DNA of 64,000 bases from Leguminivora glycinivorella (GCF_023078275.1 NC_062993.1:3161252-3225251); one strand, 5' to 3'. Positions 29,672 to 40,619 are shown, counted from the first letter of the stretch. Made by a program: numbers and translations. Notes: generated by a model from the letters alone, not told the origin.

Positions 29672-30042
29672 TTAACCCCCGACGCAAAAACGACGGGGTG
29701 TTATAAGTTTGACGTGTCTGTCTGTCTGTCTGACTGTCTGTCTATCTTTTTTTTTTTTATACCACGTCGGTGGCAAACAGGTATACGGCCCGCCTGATGG
29801 AAAGCGGTCACCGTAACCTATGGACGCCCGCAACTCAAGGGGCAACTATCTGTCTGTCTGTCTGTATGTCTGTTTGTCTGTCTGTGTGTGTTTGTCTGTG
29901 GCATCGTAGATGAACCGATTTAGGTTTAGTTTTTGTTGTCTGAAAGCTAAGTTAGTCGGGAGTGTTCCTAGCTTAGCATGAAAACTATGTCGCGGTCGGG
30001 TTTTTTTTTTCAAAATTTTAATATTGTGGTTAGGTTATAAGT
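29672..30042 (+). mobile_element. W repeat (CCCGACGCAAAAACGACGGGG), copy 1, interrupted
   Basis: Starts AACCCCCGACGCAAAAACGA, continues with (TCTG)n, GCATCGTAGATGAACCGATT and GCTAAGTTAGTCGGGAGTGT, and ends GTTAGGTTATA. Copies: 34826 (minus), 49575 (minus) and 53846 (plus). The (TCTG)n tract here is split by a LINE-D end. Confidence 0.7.
29748..29845 (-). mobile_element. LINE-D 3-prime end inserted in W repeat
   Basis: T-run, then ATACCACGTCGGTGGCAAAC...CTATGGACGCCCGCAACTCA. CTATCT at 29742-29747 and 29846-29851 is a probable TSD. Confidence 0.7.
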
Positions 30043-30179
30043 CTAGATATACAATCTCATAGCAGAAAATAATCACTAAACGTGAGTAGCAAGTAGCAAA
30101 AGCATGGACTTGCGAAAACACCTATGACAATGAGTAGAAAGGTCAAATGTAAAGGCCAGACACACTTCTCATGACACTC

Positions 30180-30330
30180 TTAGTGCGTTTTCACATTATT
30201 CGATCCGATATCGGATGTCGGACCGATATCCCATTTATACATTACAGGCGCCATCTTGGATTTTTTGCATTGAAATCCTTTCGACATCCGATATCAGATC
30301 GCATAATGCGAAAATGGACACCCGTATTGA
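30180..30330. mobile_element. Terminal-GTGCG MITE, uninterrupted copy
   Basis: GTGCGTTTTCACATTATTCG...GGATGTCGGACCGATATCCC and the inverse near 30285-30325. Shows the empty site for the LTR insertion described at 18475. Confidence 0.75.
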
Positions 30331-30489
30331 CCTTAATATGTAAGTAACTACTTAAATAAATAGGGAGCATTGGGGTAATTTCAGTACAAAAATGCTCGGA
30401 TAATTTCGAAAGGAGAATCTTGATATGATGGAAATAATGGTGATTTTTATGTGACTGTCTGTACATCTGTTTAGGGGGTTAAATATAAT

Positions 30490-30838
30490 ACTTACAGAGG
30501 ACCGCAGCCAAATAGCACTAGACCCTACTCATAGTGTTGTGTTCCTGCCGGTGAGTAAGGCTGCCAGAGCTCAACGAGGGTGCGGTGTGCTGATGACGGG
30601 AGGACTTACGGAACTAACTTGTTCCGTCTATTGTCCTTTGAGTCGTCGGCAACCCGAACCCTCCTTAGAACTTGTACACTCCTTTTTGCTGTGTACTTAA
30701 CACAGCAAAAGGGAATGTACAAGTTTCTAACGGGGTGGCAACGTGACAGTGACGTTGCAGGCGTCCATAGGTTACGGTGACCGCTTTACATCAGGCGGGC
30801 CGTATGCTTGTTTGCCACCGACGTAGTATAAAAAAAAA
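30490..30838 (+). mobile_element. LINE-D 3-prime end, long copy
   Basis: CTACTCATAGTGTTGTGTTC, GAGTCGTCGGCAACCCGAAC, a CTTGTACACTCC...GGGAATGTACAAG hairpin, then the GGCGTCCATAGGTTACGG block and an A-run. No ORF2 remains. Confidence 0.7.
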
Positions 30839-30984
30839 TACTTTCCACCGTGCAAAGAACACCCATGGATAGGTAATTAAGCTATAACGAAATTTAAACA
30901 CTACCAACACTAAATGCAAATGAAACGACCAAACTGCTTTTAAAGCACTGCTAACTGAATAAATATGTCTTGCGACGATCTCTA

Positions 30985-31037
30985 TATGCAAATATATGCA
31001 GATATGTGCAGATATATGCAGATATGTGCAAATGTGC
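30985..31037. repeat. Minisatellite, GATATATGCA/GATATGTGCA units
   Basis: About five imperfect 10-bp units, TATGCAGATATGTGCAGATA and continuing. Confidence 0.7.
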
Positions 31038-31133
31038 AAGTCACGGCTGATGCTTGTAAGCAAGTAATTCTGGTTTGACAACTAGTTACAGCGCTACTGG
31101 TTTTGATGCGATTAAGACCGCTTATACTAAAGG

Positions 31134-31385
31134 TACAGTATAATAAAGAGTACTATCGTACAGTATGGCAACTCCCGCTCCCCGCTGAAAGTGCCGCCCA
31201 CCCCCTCTCGGTTACCTCACAGTTACCGCCTGTCAAAAACGCGAACGGTCGACCTGTCATATCTCACTCATAAAAGCATGGTGTTACGCGTTCACCTGCA
31301 CGAGCTTAGAATATGTGCTAGGAACGCGCCTCTTTCATATACATTTGATCGGCAATATCCCAGATGTGCTAAAGAGGACTTATAG
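31134..31385 (+). repeat. X repeat, copy 1
   Basis: CAGTATAATAAAGAGTACTA, CTCCCGCTCCCCGCTGAAAG and CACGAGCTTAGAATATGTGC are shared with 44244-44483 and 50250-50487, all in the same orientation. Start and end are abrupt. Class unknown: it could be a short LTR or a UTR piece. Confidence 0.65.
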
Positions 31386-31562
31386 TTACCATTTTTGTGA
31401 CTATCAGTTGGCGCATTATTTTGTAAGATGCGACTAAATTATTATTTTGTAAGTGACATTATGTCCTAGCTATAGCTATACATTACTTTTAGCTGGAAAC
31501 CGCAAAATGCAAGCCGTGGCTCCGGGCGCCCGGTTCACTCATGGAAGCGGTCCGTCGAAAAT

Positions 31563-31670
31563 GAGCTACGAGCGGCTGGTTTGAGCTGGAGCGAGGCCAC
31601 GAGGGTCGCTGAAGATAGGTAGGCGTGGCGCGAGCTGGTGAAGGCCCTTTGCACCTCTAGGGTGGCTTAG
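31563..31670 (+). pseudogene. LINE ORF2 extreme C-terminus
   Basis: AAGLSWSEATRVAEDR, a TAG where Gln is usual, then AWRELVKALCTSRVA and a stop. This is a common ending of RTE/Jockey-type ORF2 (S..EA...A.DR..W..LV.ALC.). Upstream sequence is not in frame. Confidence 0.7.
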
Positions 31671-31949
31671 GATTACAACAAACAAGCACAGAGATTTCTT
31701 TTTTAACGTTAAATTTTCGATATTTATTAACATGTTTAATTTTGAATGTATTTACATCGACACTTTTTTTAAAACTACTAACATTGATAAACTATCACTA
31801 ACATGTAAAACAATATAGCAGAATTTCAAATCTAAATCGGGCTCCGAACTGTTACATTGTAAGCTGAGCTTGCAGCGAGCTTAGAAAAGATTAGGTTAGG
31901 TCAGTTAGGTCTGGGGTAATTTACCAAACTGTAGGTATGTGTCCGTACT

Positions 31950-32340
31950 GTCCCCTCACTAGCTAACACGTGTTTTTTCCGTTAATACCACCGGGTAAAA
32001 ACGCATTTTATCCACCTTGAATAAAGTCAAATTAACTGCTTTATAATTGATAAAAGTAGGTGAATCTAGTAATAAAGATGATTTACCACCTGTGAAACTA
32101 CTGGAAACAGTGATAAACGCATTTTTTGCGTTGTATTTTCCTCGCTATAATGAATGGAAAAGTTTTGTGTTACACTCGGGTGCAAATGTATTTTACTTCT
32201 CGTGTGTTAAAAAACTCGCAAGTTCAGGATTCTATTCGCGAAACACTCGCTTTGCTCGTAGTACAACTATAGAATCCTTTGACTTGTCCGTTTTTCAATT
32301 CCACACTCGACGTTAAAATACAACTTTGCCCCCGTGTATA
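31950..32340 (+). repeat. U repeat, copy 2
   Basis: Inverted relative to 24365-24750. An 89-codon frame here (32047) meets a TAG and indels in the other copy, so it is not conserved. Confidence 0.65.
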
Positions 32341-32739
32341 ACAAACAACTATAGTATGGAGTCAAGTCCCTGTAAATGCAACCTTTGTACCCCATTCTAC
32401 ATGCACAAAGGAAAAAAACATAAATAATTATTTTTCAATCCAGCCTCGTTTAACATGCCCGACCTCATTAGAGCAACATCTAACGCTCGCCGGGAATATT
32501 TCCTCATTTAATATTACTGGCCGGAGGACCGAGGCACGCCGTAAAGGCGGAATTGCCTCTTCCAATCACACTGTAGCGTAGATGTAATAAAAACAGCGAG
32601 AACATCAAAAGAAATTCAAGAATGTATATGAAATAAAAAAAAGATTAAATTTTTTTGCGGTCGCTTTATAAGCCTTTATAAACATATATAAACCATTAAT
32701 AAATTAAAAACACATCAATAATGAACATCAATCAAGCCT
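32341..32739. other. Unassigned spacer
   Basis: No supported feature. Confidence 0.4.
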
Positions 32740-32986
32740 ATTTTTAAATTAAAGGAAAAATGGAAAAATTCACACCTCCGGCAGGACTCGAACCTGCGGC
32801 CTTTGGCCTTGCTGGGGCCATCACGCTTACCAACTGCGCCACGGAGGCCTGCTGGATGTGTGCGAATTTATCCATGCCTTCCCTCAATTCCCAACCGCCT
32901 TAGGGTGGCGTTATAGCAAACATCTACCCGTAAGAATAGAAAATATGTAATATCGCTCGCAGACGTTTCTGCGTGATAAAAAACAA
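32740..32986 (-). mobile_element. tRNA-bearing repeat with 13-bp TSD
   Basis: ATCAATCAAGCCT at 32727-32739 is repeated at 32987-32999, so the 247-bp unit is a retroposed or transposed insertion. A tRNA-like module (32774-32848) lies between inverted flanks, AAAATTCACAC and GTGTGCGAATTTATCC. The segment beyond (CCTTCCCTCAATTCCCAACC) recurs, inverted, at the right edge of the window. Confidence 0.75.
32774..32848 (-). tRNA. tRNA-like module, anticodon loop AGC (Ala-type), inside a repeat
   Basis: 75 nt fold to a full cloverleaf by hand: acceptor GCCTCCG/CGGAGGT with one G-U pair, D-stem GCGC/GCGT, anticodon stem TGGCC/GGCCA around CCAGCAA, and T-stem GCAGG/CCTGC around TTCGAGT. Boxes A and B are intact. 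The body does not look like a normal insect tRNA-Ala, and it lies in a mobile repeat, so a functional tRNA gene is unlikely. Confidence 0.45.
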
Positions 32987-33334
32987 ATCAATCAAGCCTG
33001 TTAACATAAAATGGAACAATAAAAAATTCTTCTACAGGGGATATGACTGTCACCTTTTTTTTTTGTAAAATACAAAGTGTAGACAAGTAATAAAGGTCAC
33101 ACTGCAAAATTTAAAAAATAATGTCTCACAAAATGTTGAAAAATAGCTAGCGTATTAATTTTCCTTAATGGACTATTATGTATGATTATTACTGTTAGAT
33201 ATTTTTGATTTGAATGTATATGGCATAAAAACATTATAAAAACTCCTTTCTAAATAATCAGAACAAAATATTGAAAAACTTCTGAAACGGATCACCTATC
33301 TTTTTTTTAGAACACAGATGTAAGTTTTTACAAA

Positions 33335-33600
33335 GACATATTATGTAACTCCGTATAGACAGATAAGTCTAAGAAAAAAACGTACCTCAAAACCATACAG
33401 AAAAAGGTACGATAACCTAAATGGCGATACACCTTTGGGGACGCTCGGCTAGATGGCGCTAATATTAATATTTGACATTTTAACACATATCAAGCTAAGA
33501 ATAAGGGCTACGTTGCCAAAACTGAGGTTCAAAAGTTTTAAGCTTGTGTCGAGAGATGGCTGTCTATGCACCTGTGATTACACATTTTACTTTAACAGTA
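33335..33600 (-). repeat. K repeat, copy 2
   Basis: AACTCCGTATAGACAGATAA, CCTTTGGGGACGCTCGGCTA, TAATATTTGACATTTTAACA and AGAGATGGCTGTCTATGCAC, uninterrupted and inverted. Confidence 0.65.
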
Positions 33601-33837
33601 ACTCTCTATAATACCTTTTAAATACTACGCTGTTATAATCTGTGTCCCTTGGTGGTTCGCGTGCGGTCAAGGCTGAACCAATCGATATGGACGCTCCGGA
33701 CCCAGCCTAATACTTTTACAAATAAACTCCTGTTTCTGGGTCATACACACAGATATAGGAAGGAGATCAGACATGGCGTTTGATTTGTATTGAATACGCC
33801 TGTCACAAGTTCTTCATTTATTTTTATTTTATTTCTT
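33601..33837. other. Unassigned, possibly a short solo LTR
   Basis: TGTTATAATCTGTGTCCCTT...AATAAACTCCTGTTTCTGGG...ATACACA has TG/CA ends and a polyadenylation-like AATAAA, but no second copy to test it. Confidence 0.25.
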
Positions 33838-34826
33838 AAAGTGGGCGGGCTCGCTATCCGATGAGTATAGGCTGGAGTGTGGGGTCAGGCAGGGCGGGCT
33901 AACATCGCCTAGACTCTTCAGCCTGTATGTCAATCGGCTGATCGAGGAGCTCAGCAATACCAGGGTCGGATGTTCAATAGATGGAACGTTTGTAAATAAC
34001 ATCAGTTACGCGGACGACATGGTGTTGTTGAGCCCGTCGATCGGCGCCCTGAGGACGTTGGTGAGTGTGTGTGAGCGGTATGCGGATGCCCATGGTCTCA
34101 AGTACAATGTCTCTAAAAGTGAGCTGCTAGTCTTTAAAGGAAGAACTGTCATATTAGATGACCAATCTTTACCCCCAGTGAGACTAAATGGCACTCCTCT
34201 TAAAGTTGTAAGAGAATTTAAGTACTTGGGACACTGGGTAACCGCATCGCTAAAAGATGACAAGGATGTCGAAAGGGAGCGTAGGGCGTTGGCAGTGAGG
34301 AGTAATATGTTGATTCGTAGGTTTGCAAGGTGTACAAATAACGTTAAAATCACCCTTTTTAAGGCGTACTGTCAATCATTTTACACTTGCAGCCTATGGA
34401 TCAACTTTACTCAAAAAGCTTACAACGCCCTACGAGTCCAATACAACAACGCTTTTAGGATGCTGTTGGGGCTGCCGCGCTATTGCAGTGCTAGCGGTAT
34501 GTTCGCGGAAGCGCGCACCGACGGCTTCCACGCCATCATGCGCAAGCGTGTGGCGTCGCTGGCGCGGCGCGTGCGCGGCAGCGCCAACAGTCTCCTAGCC
34601 ACGGTGGCTGACAGGGTAGATGGGGCTTTCTGGCAGTACTGGAGTAGCATACATGCTCACAATAATGTTTCAAGTTAGTATAAAATATAGAATAGAATAT
34701 AGTATAGGTATAAAATATAGAATATCGAATTGTCACTAACATAGGTTAAGAATAGCAATAAGTTACTAATACAATATGGAAATTTATTTCTGAAATAAAT
34801 GATATTTAATTTTAATTTAATTTAAT
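33838..34826 (+). pseudogene. Non-LTR retrotransposon, RT core to 3-prime end, 5-prime truncated
   Basis: The reading frame is continuous from 33842 to TAG at 34676, about 278 codons. VRQGGLTSPRLFSLYVNRLI and ISYADDMVLLSPSIGALRTL are RT motifs, YADD being the catalytic site that makes cDNA at the target. KYNVSKSELLVFKG and FKYLGHWVT follow, as is usual after the palm, then a thumb and C-terminal part ending SANSLLATVADR. The endonuclease and N-terminal RT motifs are missing. The 3-prime UTR ends with (TTTAA)n near 34820. The frame is unbroken, so the copy is fairly young. I cannot choose between LINE clades by eye. Confidence 0.8.
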
Positions 34827-35087
34827 AACCTAACAACAAAATTAAAATTTTGAAAAAACCCCCGACCGCGACATAGTAGACCGATTTTCTCTTCGACTAA
34901 CTCAGCTTTCAGACAAAAAAAAATCTAAATCGGTTCATCTTTTCGGGAGCTACGATGCCACAGACAGACACACACAGACAGACAGACACACACAGACAGA
35001 AAGACACACACAGACAGACAGACACACACAGACAGACAGACACGTCAAACTTATAACACCCCGTCGTTTTTGCGTCGAGAGTTAACA
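34826..35087 (-). mobile_element. W repeat, copy 2
   Basis: TAACCTAACAACAAAATTAA to ACCCCGTCGTTTTTGCGTCG, with a (CAGA/CACA)n tract at 34970-35040. Confidence 0.7.
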
Positions 35088-35267
35088 AAATATATTCCAT
35101 AAAATGTAGTATAATATTAATAAATCAAACTAAGCTACGTTTATGACCAGATATTCTCGTAACTCATATCAGTTAATTATTCAATATAACTGACTATTAT
35201 TATTCGAAACTGCTGTAATAACATGGTTTAACTGTTATTAGGCGCCGGTAACCTGTGTAGTAATATA

Positions 35268-35385
35268 ACATATACATACATATAATCGCATCTGTATACC
35301 ATAAAGGGGTAGACAGAGCGCTTGAACTACTAAGTTTCAGTGCCACTCCTGGCAAAAAGGGGTTGAAAGAAATCCAAAAATATAA
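35268..35385 (-). mobile_element. R250 retroposon fragment
   Basis: ACATACATATAATCGCATCT, CCATAAAGGGGTAGACAGAG and GGCAAAAAGGGGTTGAAAG mark the 3-prime half on the minus strand. Confidence 0.65.
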
Positions 35386-35963
35386 CATAATTCTGTTATA
35401 TATAATAATTGTACTAACAAACATTGAAATTAACTTAACTATAGTCCAAATTTTAGTGTATCTTCTAAAAAAAATGTTCATAGCGATGACTACGGTCGGG
35501 GTACATAATAACCTGTATTGTAATAGTAATGTTTGTGTATATATATCTACATAGTCAGTGCTTAGGTTCTACAATTTCTACATTGTATATTCTGATACCA
35601 CACAGCTTTCGTCATTTAAGCCTTGATAATATTGACTTAGTGGCTGAATCAACATTTGAGTATACAATGATTAATTAGCTTGGTTATTAATGCAAGATTA
35701 TATTTCATAATACATAATTCTGTATAAACATTATCATTTATACTAGATTAATAGAAGTTTCGCCAACATTTTACATGTAAATTTCACTCCTACTGTAGAC
35801 GTCGACTTAAGTGCCTCGCTAAGGTTCTATATCGTGGAAAAAATATCTGTCCTTGGGTGAGGTCTCAGTAGCTTAGATGGTAGAGCATGGGCTAGCGTTT
35901 TTTTTTTTTTTAATGTGTCTTAAGCTCAGTTCTCACCCAAGACTGACGAATTAAATAATTAAA
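35386..35963. other. Unassigned; contains half-tRNA-like block
   Basis: At 35860-35945, GTCTCAGTAGCTTAGATGGTAGAGCATG-type sequence (box A like) sits between CTTGGGTGAG and its inverse CTCACCCAAG. Box B is missing, so this is at most an eroded tRNA-derived repeat. Confidence 0.35.
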
Positions 35964-36205
35964 TAATAAATATTATAGGACATTGTTACACAGATTTACT
36001 GAGTCCCACGGTAAGCTCAAGAAGGCTTGTGTTGTGGGTACTCAGACAACGATATATATAACATATAAATACTTATATACTTAGAAAACATCCATGACTC
36101 AGGAACAAATATCTGTGCTCATCACACAAATAAATGCCCTTACCGGGCTTCGAACCCGGGACCGCGGCTTAGCAGGCAGGGTCACTACCGACTGAGCCAG
36201 ACCGA
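35964..36205 (-). mobile_element. SINE-A, subfamily 2
   Basis: ATAAATATTATAGGACATTG to CTGAGCCAGACCG. Intact boxes on the minus strand, with B box GGTTCGAAGCCCGG carrying one change. Confidence 0.85.
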
Positions 36206-36559
36206 TCGTCAAAATTAAATTGTAATCTAAACATTATATCATCGTTTACACAAGTTTCTGTTTGATAGGTCATGAAAACTCATATATTACATTATATCTC
36301 GCTACTAGAAATAACATGAAACAAGATAGTGAATTATTTATACTCGAGTGAATTTGATAGTGTTTGATTGAGTCACCGAAACCGCTACCTAAAGGTTGTC
36401 TAGAGGAGATCGGCTTTAAAAGATAAACCTCCGATACTATCTGAGGCTAAATTGGTTTATCTGGTGTCTGATTCTGATTTTACATTTTGTGATAAGGTAC
36501 CTACAGTGGGGCAAGTTACGACTAGGGGGCAAATGTACGTACGGGCAAAACGACGTATA

Positions 36560-36628
36560 CATATTACAAACTTGTACACTCGCTTTTGCTGTGTTAAGTA
36601 CACAGCAAAAATAGTGTACAAGTTCCAA
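36560..36628 (-). repeat. LINE-D hairpin fragment
   Basis: ACTTGTACACTCGCTTTTGC and CAAAAATAGTGTACAAGTTC pair; the same hairpin occurs in the LINE-D ends at 30660-30730 and 54460. Confidence 0.55.
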
Positions 36629-36654
36629 GGAGAGTTTAGATTCTACTTAAAAAA

Positions 36655-37025
36655 ATCCTGGCCTCCAAAATGAGAGATCGCCACCTGTCCCATCCTGCGC
36701 AGCCTCTTACCAGTCACTGATTTGAAGCTGAAGCAGATCCGCCGCCACACTGTCCTCCCAGCGATACCTGGGTCGACCCGCCGGACGGCCACCAGCCGGT
36801 CGACCCAAGAACGCTCTGTTGACAGCCCGATCGTTTCCTATTTTAAGCAAGTGAACGAACCAGCGAAGTCAGTGGGTTGTCGTTTCGCCCATGATATTGG
36901 GTTCAGCCACTAACTCCTCGATCTCAGCATTTTTCCTGATCCTCCAGGTGCCAAATTTTGATTGTCTCTCTGAATAGGTCCCAGAATCTTGCGAAAAATT
37001 CTCCTCTCCGCTACCAGGAGCCCTT
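36655..37025 (-). pseudogene. RTE-type ORF2 C-terminus, broken
   Basis: Close in nucleotide sequence to 43660-44030 (GACGGCCACCAGCCGGTCGA, AATCTTGCGAAAAATTCTCC). The minus-strand frame holding GTWRIRKNAEIEEL is broken by several stops and indels. Same family, much older or more damaged. Confidence 0.7.
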
Positions 37026-37289
37026 ACGAAATAAAATAGATAAAAGTTTCCCGTTACGTAGATGCACCTCACTTCCCTACACAATCGACAAAAAATTGTC
37101 AGAACCATTTCTGTTCAAATAACAAAATAGTTCTGTCAGAATCATGCCATCTCAGAGTGGATTTTAAGAAATCTGTGTGATTTGATAATTTTGCGAACGG
37201 CAAAACTAAAAAGGAATTCTGTAGCAAAATAGACTGTAGAAAAATGCTTTATCTGCTTACTAAAAGAACTGATAAAAAAATAAATAAAA

Positions 37290-37535
37290 AAATAAATAAA
37301 TATTATAGGACATTCATACACAGATTGACTGAGGCCCACGGTAAGCTCAAGACGGCTTGTGTTGTGGGTACTCAGACAACGATATATATAATATATAAAT
37401 ACTTATATACATAGAAAACATCCATGACTCAGGAAAAAATATCTGTGCTCATCACACAAATAAATGCCCTTACCGGGATTCGAACCCGGGACCGCGGCGT
37501 AGCAGGCAGGTTCACTACCGACTGCGCCAGACCGG
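37290..37535 (-). mobile_element. SINE-A, subfamily 2
   Basis: ATAAATATTATAGGACATTC to CTGCGCCAGACCGG, with GGGATTCGAACCCGGGACCG as inverted box B. Confidence 0.85.
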
Positions 37536-38394
37536 TCGTCAAGATGAATATCTAATGCCAAAAGAAAGTGAAAAAGACTAGTGTCAAGCCTAAATAGGCT
37601 AAAATAATTTAAAAGGTTTGATCGTTTTTTCTTCTTTATTTAGCCCCTAAATCTTCTTGAAATATACTCTTGGCTACTGACAGGTTAGTCTTCGATTAAT
37701 TCTCATATAATCACGAACATGTCATGCAAGTTCGGTCAACGTTGATTAAATAATTTTAAATATGTTCAATAACTTTGTATACTTAGTACAAAAGATCATT
37801 GAAGCATGTTATGTATATTATAGTTGAAACTTGTAAACAAATCCACATCTCTCTCATTGCATGATGTTGCTTGCTGTTACCAATGTATTTACAACAATAG
37901 TATAAGCTGTATGTTCTCATTTAAGTGAATATGTATTGTATTCTTATGGGAATAAATAATTTGAAACAGAACAGAACGTTAGTACTTCTTGTACTGAGAC
38001 TGACTTAAGTAACCATGGTGCATTCGTTAGTTTCCATGAAAATACGAAAAAACATTTAGCAATAGGTACATCTGTACTCCTATTGGACCCACAGATTACC
38101 CTTCCATCGGACTTTAATGCCAAAAATGATTTAGTTCGCTGCTGTCAAGCAAGTCAACATCGTATTTGCCAAACCATCGAGATCGATTCAGCCACTATTT
38201 GACTTTGCAAGACAGTTTAGAATTAATCGTTGGACACTGGTGACTCAGCTGGTCAATAGCTCACTATGTACCGTCTACGTCTATTGTTTTGTTTAGACAA
38301 TGACTCCCGGGATGTCAGTGGAATACGATCTGATCTATGTGAGAACATTATAATTGACGGCGAAATAAGAAGGACCGTTCATACGTCCTGGCTT
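37536..38394. other. Unassigned region
   Basis: No gene seen. GGGAATAAATAATTTGAAAC near 37950 could be a polyadenylated retroelement end. Confidence 0.4.
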
Positions 38395-38575
38395 CGAATC
38401 CCGGTAAGGGCATTTATTTGTGTGATGAGCACAGATATTTGTTCCTCAGTCATGAATGTTTTCTGTGTATATTTAAGTATTTGTATCGTCGCTTAGCACC
38501 AATAGTACAAGCTTTGCTTAGTTTGGGGCTAAGTTGGTCTGTGTAAGGTGTCCCCAACATTTATTTATTTATTTT
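38395..38575 (+). mobile_element. SINE-A, subfamily 1, head truncated
   Basis: Starts at box B (CGAATCCCGGTAAGGGC) and ends TAAGGTGTCCCCAACATTTA. Confidence 0.8.
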
Positions 38576-38582
38576 TGCATAG

Positions 38583-38772
38583 TTAATTTTGAGGTCATAA
38601 TGAACAACTTTTGTTATGGGACCAATGCTGAAATCGCAAAAAAAATTGGCTGTTTCATACATTTCGACTGCCATAATGCCGCACATTTCTTTGGAACAGT
38701 CACATTTTTTTTTTCGCGATTTCAGCATTGGTACCACAGCAAAAGTTGTTCACTATGTTCTTAAAAGTCACT
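38583..38772. mobile_element. Imperfect 190-bp inverted-repeat element
   Basis: AATGAACAACTTTTGTTATG and GACCAATGCTGAAATCGC pair with GCGATTTCAGCATTGGTACC and AGCAAAAGTTGTTCACTATG. The outer parts AGTTAATTTTGAGG and TTAAAAGTCACTAT are weaker. Single copy seen. Confidence 0.65.
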
Positions 38773-39126
38773 ATGCAAATTTTGAATAATCTTTTTAGTT
38801 CACTCTGTATTAATAGTTTTAGCCCTTATGACTTCTTCTGCGTAGAATCAATCATTTGGATGACGCCTGATAAAAAAGTAATGGCAATATTGTCTCAATT
38901 AGAATAAAATATTTACATCAGTAACCAGGCGCTTCCTGAATTTTCTCACTTTCGGGGTTGAACTGAGATACCTGTCTTTCCTCGTTAGGGATTATTTCCT
39001 CTCCCGGAAATCAAATTATCTTGAAACCAAATTTAAAATGGTTCGGCGGTGATCGGTTCGGCGTGCAAAGATAAGACGAGAACAGATCCCCTTTCGCACG
39101 TGTAATATTATAATGGATAACATATA

Positions 39127-39360
39127 TGTCTGGTAGCCTAGCGGTAAGTACGAGCGACTTTCGTTCCGGAGGTCGCGGGTTCGAACCCCGGCTTGCACCA
39201 ATGAGTTTTTCGGAATATATAATGCGAAATATCATTTGATATTTGCCAGTCGCTTCTCGGTCAAGGAAAACATCGTGAGGAAACCGGACTAATTCCAATA
39301 AGGTCTAGTTACCCTTCGGGTTGGAAGGTCAAATAATGGCAGTCGCTTTCGTAAAAACTT
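39127..39360 (+). mobile_element. SINE-B, copy 2
   Basis: TGGTAGCCTAGCGGTAAGTA, GGTTCGAACCCC and GTGAGGAAACCGGACTAATT, truncated after GCAGTCGCTTTCG. Confidence 0.8.
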
Positions 39361-39642
39361 TTTAAAATTCTAATACTACTACCTAAAATTTTAAAAAGTG
39401 TGAAAATCTCGAAAACCAGGCGACTTTTACTAAACCTTAATGTCGATTTTCTGGACCAGTATAAGGTGCCCTCTTGGTGGTTAAAAGGTTGTCCATTAAT
39501 TACCGGGCACCCGGTATATATGCCTCGTGACATTTTAGCTACCCAATAACATATTCTAAAATATCAAAAACTCAAGGCGGAAGCTCTGCAATGCGGTTAA
39601 ATAAAGTGTCACATTCACGTCAAAGTTGTAGACGTACCTGTG

Positions 39643-39955
39643 TCCGTAGCCGAATGCACAAACGCTCACGAAACGCTCATGATAATATCTCTTTCGTACC
39701 TATCTATCTCTATCGCTCTTGTGTATTGGCGCGACAGAGCCAGACTACCTTTCTGCGGCATTTCGGTGGCGTTTCGCGTCTCAGGGTACGTAGCCGAAAG
39801 GCACAAACGCTCACGAAACGAAACGCTCGTAGCTATCTATCTCTATCGCTCTTGTGTATTGGCGCGATAGAGCCAGATTACCTTTCTGCGGCATTACGGT
39901 GGCGTTTCGCGTCGAAGAAATGCCATTCGGTTACGGCACCAGAAATGCCATTCGG
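39643..39955. mobile_element. Two TAGCC-MITEs in tandem
   Basis: The first unit starts GTAGCCGAATGCACAAACGC near 39647, the second GTAGCCGAAAGGCACAAACG near 39789. Each has GGCGCGA(C/T)AGAGCCAGA and CTTTCTGCGGCATT. The last ends GCCATTCGGTTACGGCACC. The 122-codon frame across both is a reading of the repeat. Confidence 0.7.
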
Positions 39956-39959
39956 CTAA

Positions 39960-40072
39960 GGCCGATTTTTGAGTCTCACGCGTTCGAATTCAGAAAATTG
40001 TCACTGAAAATAATAGGCAATTCACCGTTTTCAACCGGTATTTTAGTGACAGTGAGACTCAAAAATCGGCCC
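39960..40072. mobile_element. GGCCGATTTTTGAGTCTCAC hairpin MITE
   Basis: Terminal GGCCGATTTTTGAGTCTCAC and its perfect inverse, with TTGTCACTGAAAATA and TATTTTAGTGACA as inner arms. Confidence 0.75.
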
Positions 40073-40331
40073 CCTGAATAGACATTCATACCAGGCGACG
40101 GTGACGTCACATCTACTTATATCCGCCCGCCTGACCCGATTGTAAGTTAAGTAGGCCGCCAAACTTGGGCTTATTTTAGAAGCACTGGGGCATTGATCGT
40201 CTAGCTATTACTGTAGAATGTATTTATTAAGTTGATTATTAAAAGTGAAGCGACAAACATGAAATAATAAAACCATTGATGAATTTGTTGGTGATAAAGG
40301 ATAGGTCGTAAATATTATAAGGTGGTCATAG

Positions 40332-40619
40332 GAAGTCCTTTCCACGGAACGCCATTTCTACAGTAGAAAAGTGCGTGAAACCATTGAAATCAAAAAACAT
40401 CGCAATTTCAATCGGGACGAAGGTTTTAGGATCTCATTCACATGGAATCCTGTCATTAATAAGTGTAAGCCGAAAATAATATCGACAGTCGTTAAATCAA
40501 ATATCGTCAGTGTTGTATGTCGACAGAGTAACATCCCTAGTGCGCAAACAGTTCAAGTTGATAATCAAAACCAAGTGCGGGTAGTTCGAAAAACTTGCGC
40601 GGCTGTCAGAAGGTGTTGA
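40332..40619 (+). pseudogene. Penelope-like element, GIY-YIG endonuclease C-terminus
   Basis: The frame from 40332 reads EVLSTERHFYSRKVRETIEI, then KKHRNFNRDEGFRISFTWNP and VIN, with a stop at 40617. The pattern LSTER.-Y.RK.RE.IEI.KH..NFNR.-G..-S..W.PVI is the conserved end of the GIY-YIG endonuclease attached to reverse transcriptase in Penelope-like elements; the Glu of RE-x-IEI and the Asn of NFNR belong to the catalytic half. The N-terminal GIY-YIG motif and the RT are not found upstream, where a TAG closes the frame at 40329. Residues after VIN show no family pattern. Confidence 0.65.

Noticed and set aside
32047..32316. 89-codon frame in the U repeat as a gene
   Set aside because: The inverted second copy at 24365-24750 has a TAG and indels in the same frame, and changes do not follow codon positions.
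39591..39959. 122-codon frame with repeated YLYRSCVLARQSQTTF
   Set aside because: The repetition comes from two tandem TAGCC-MITEs, not from a protein repeat.
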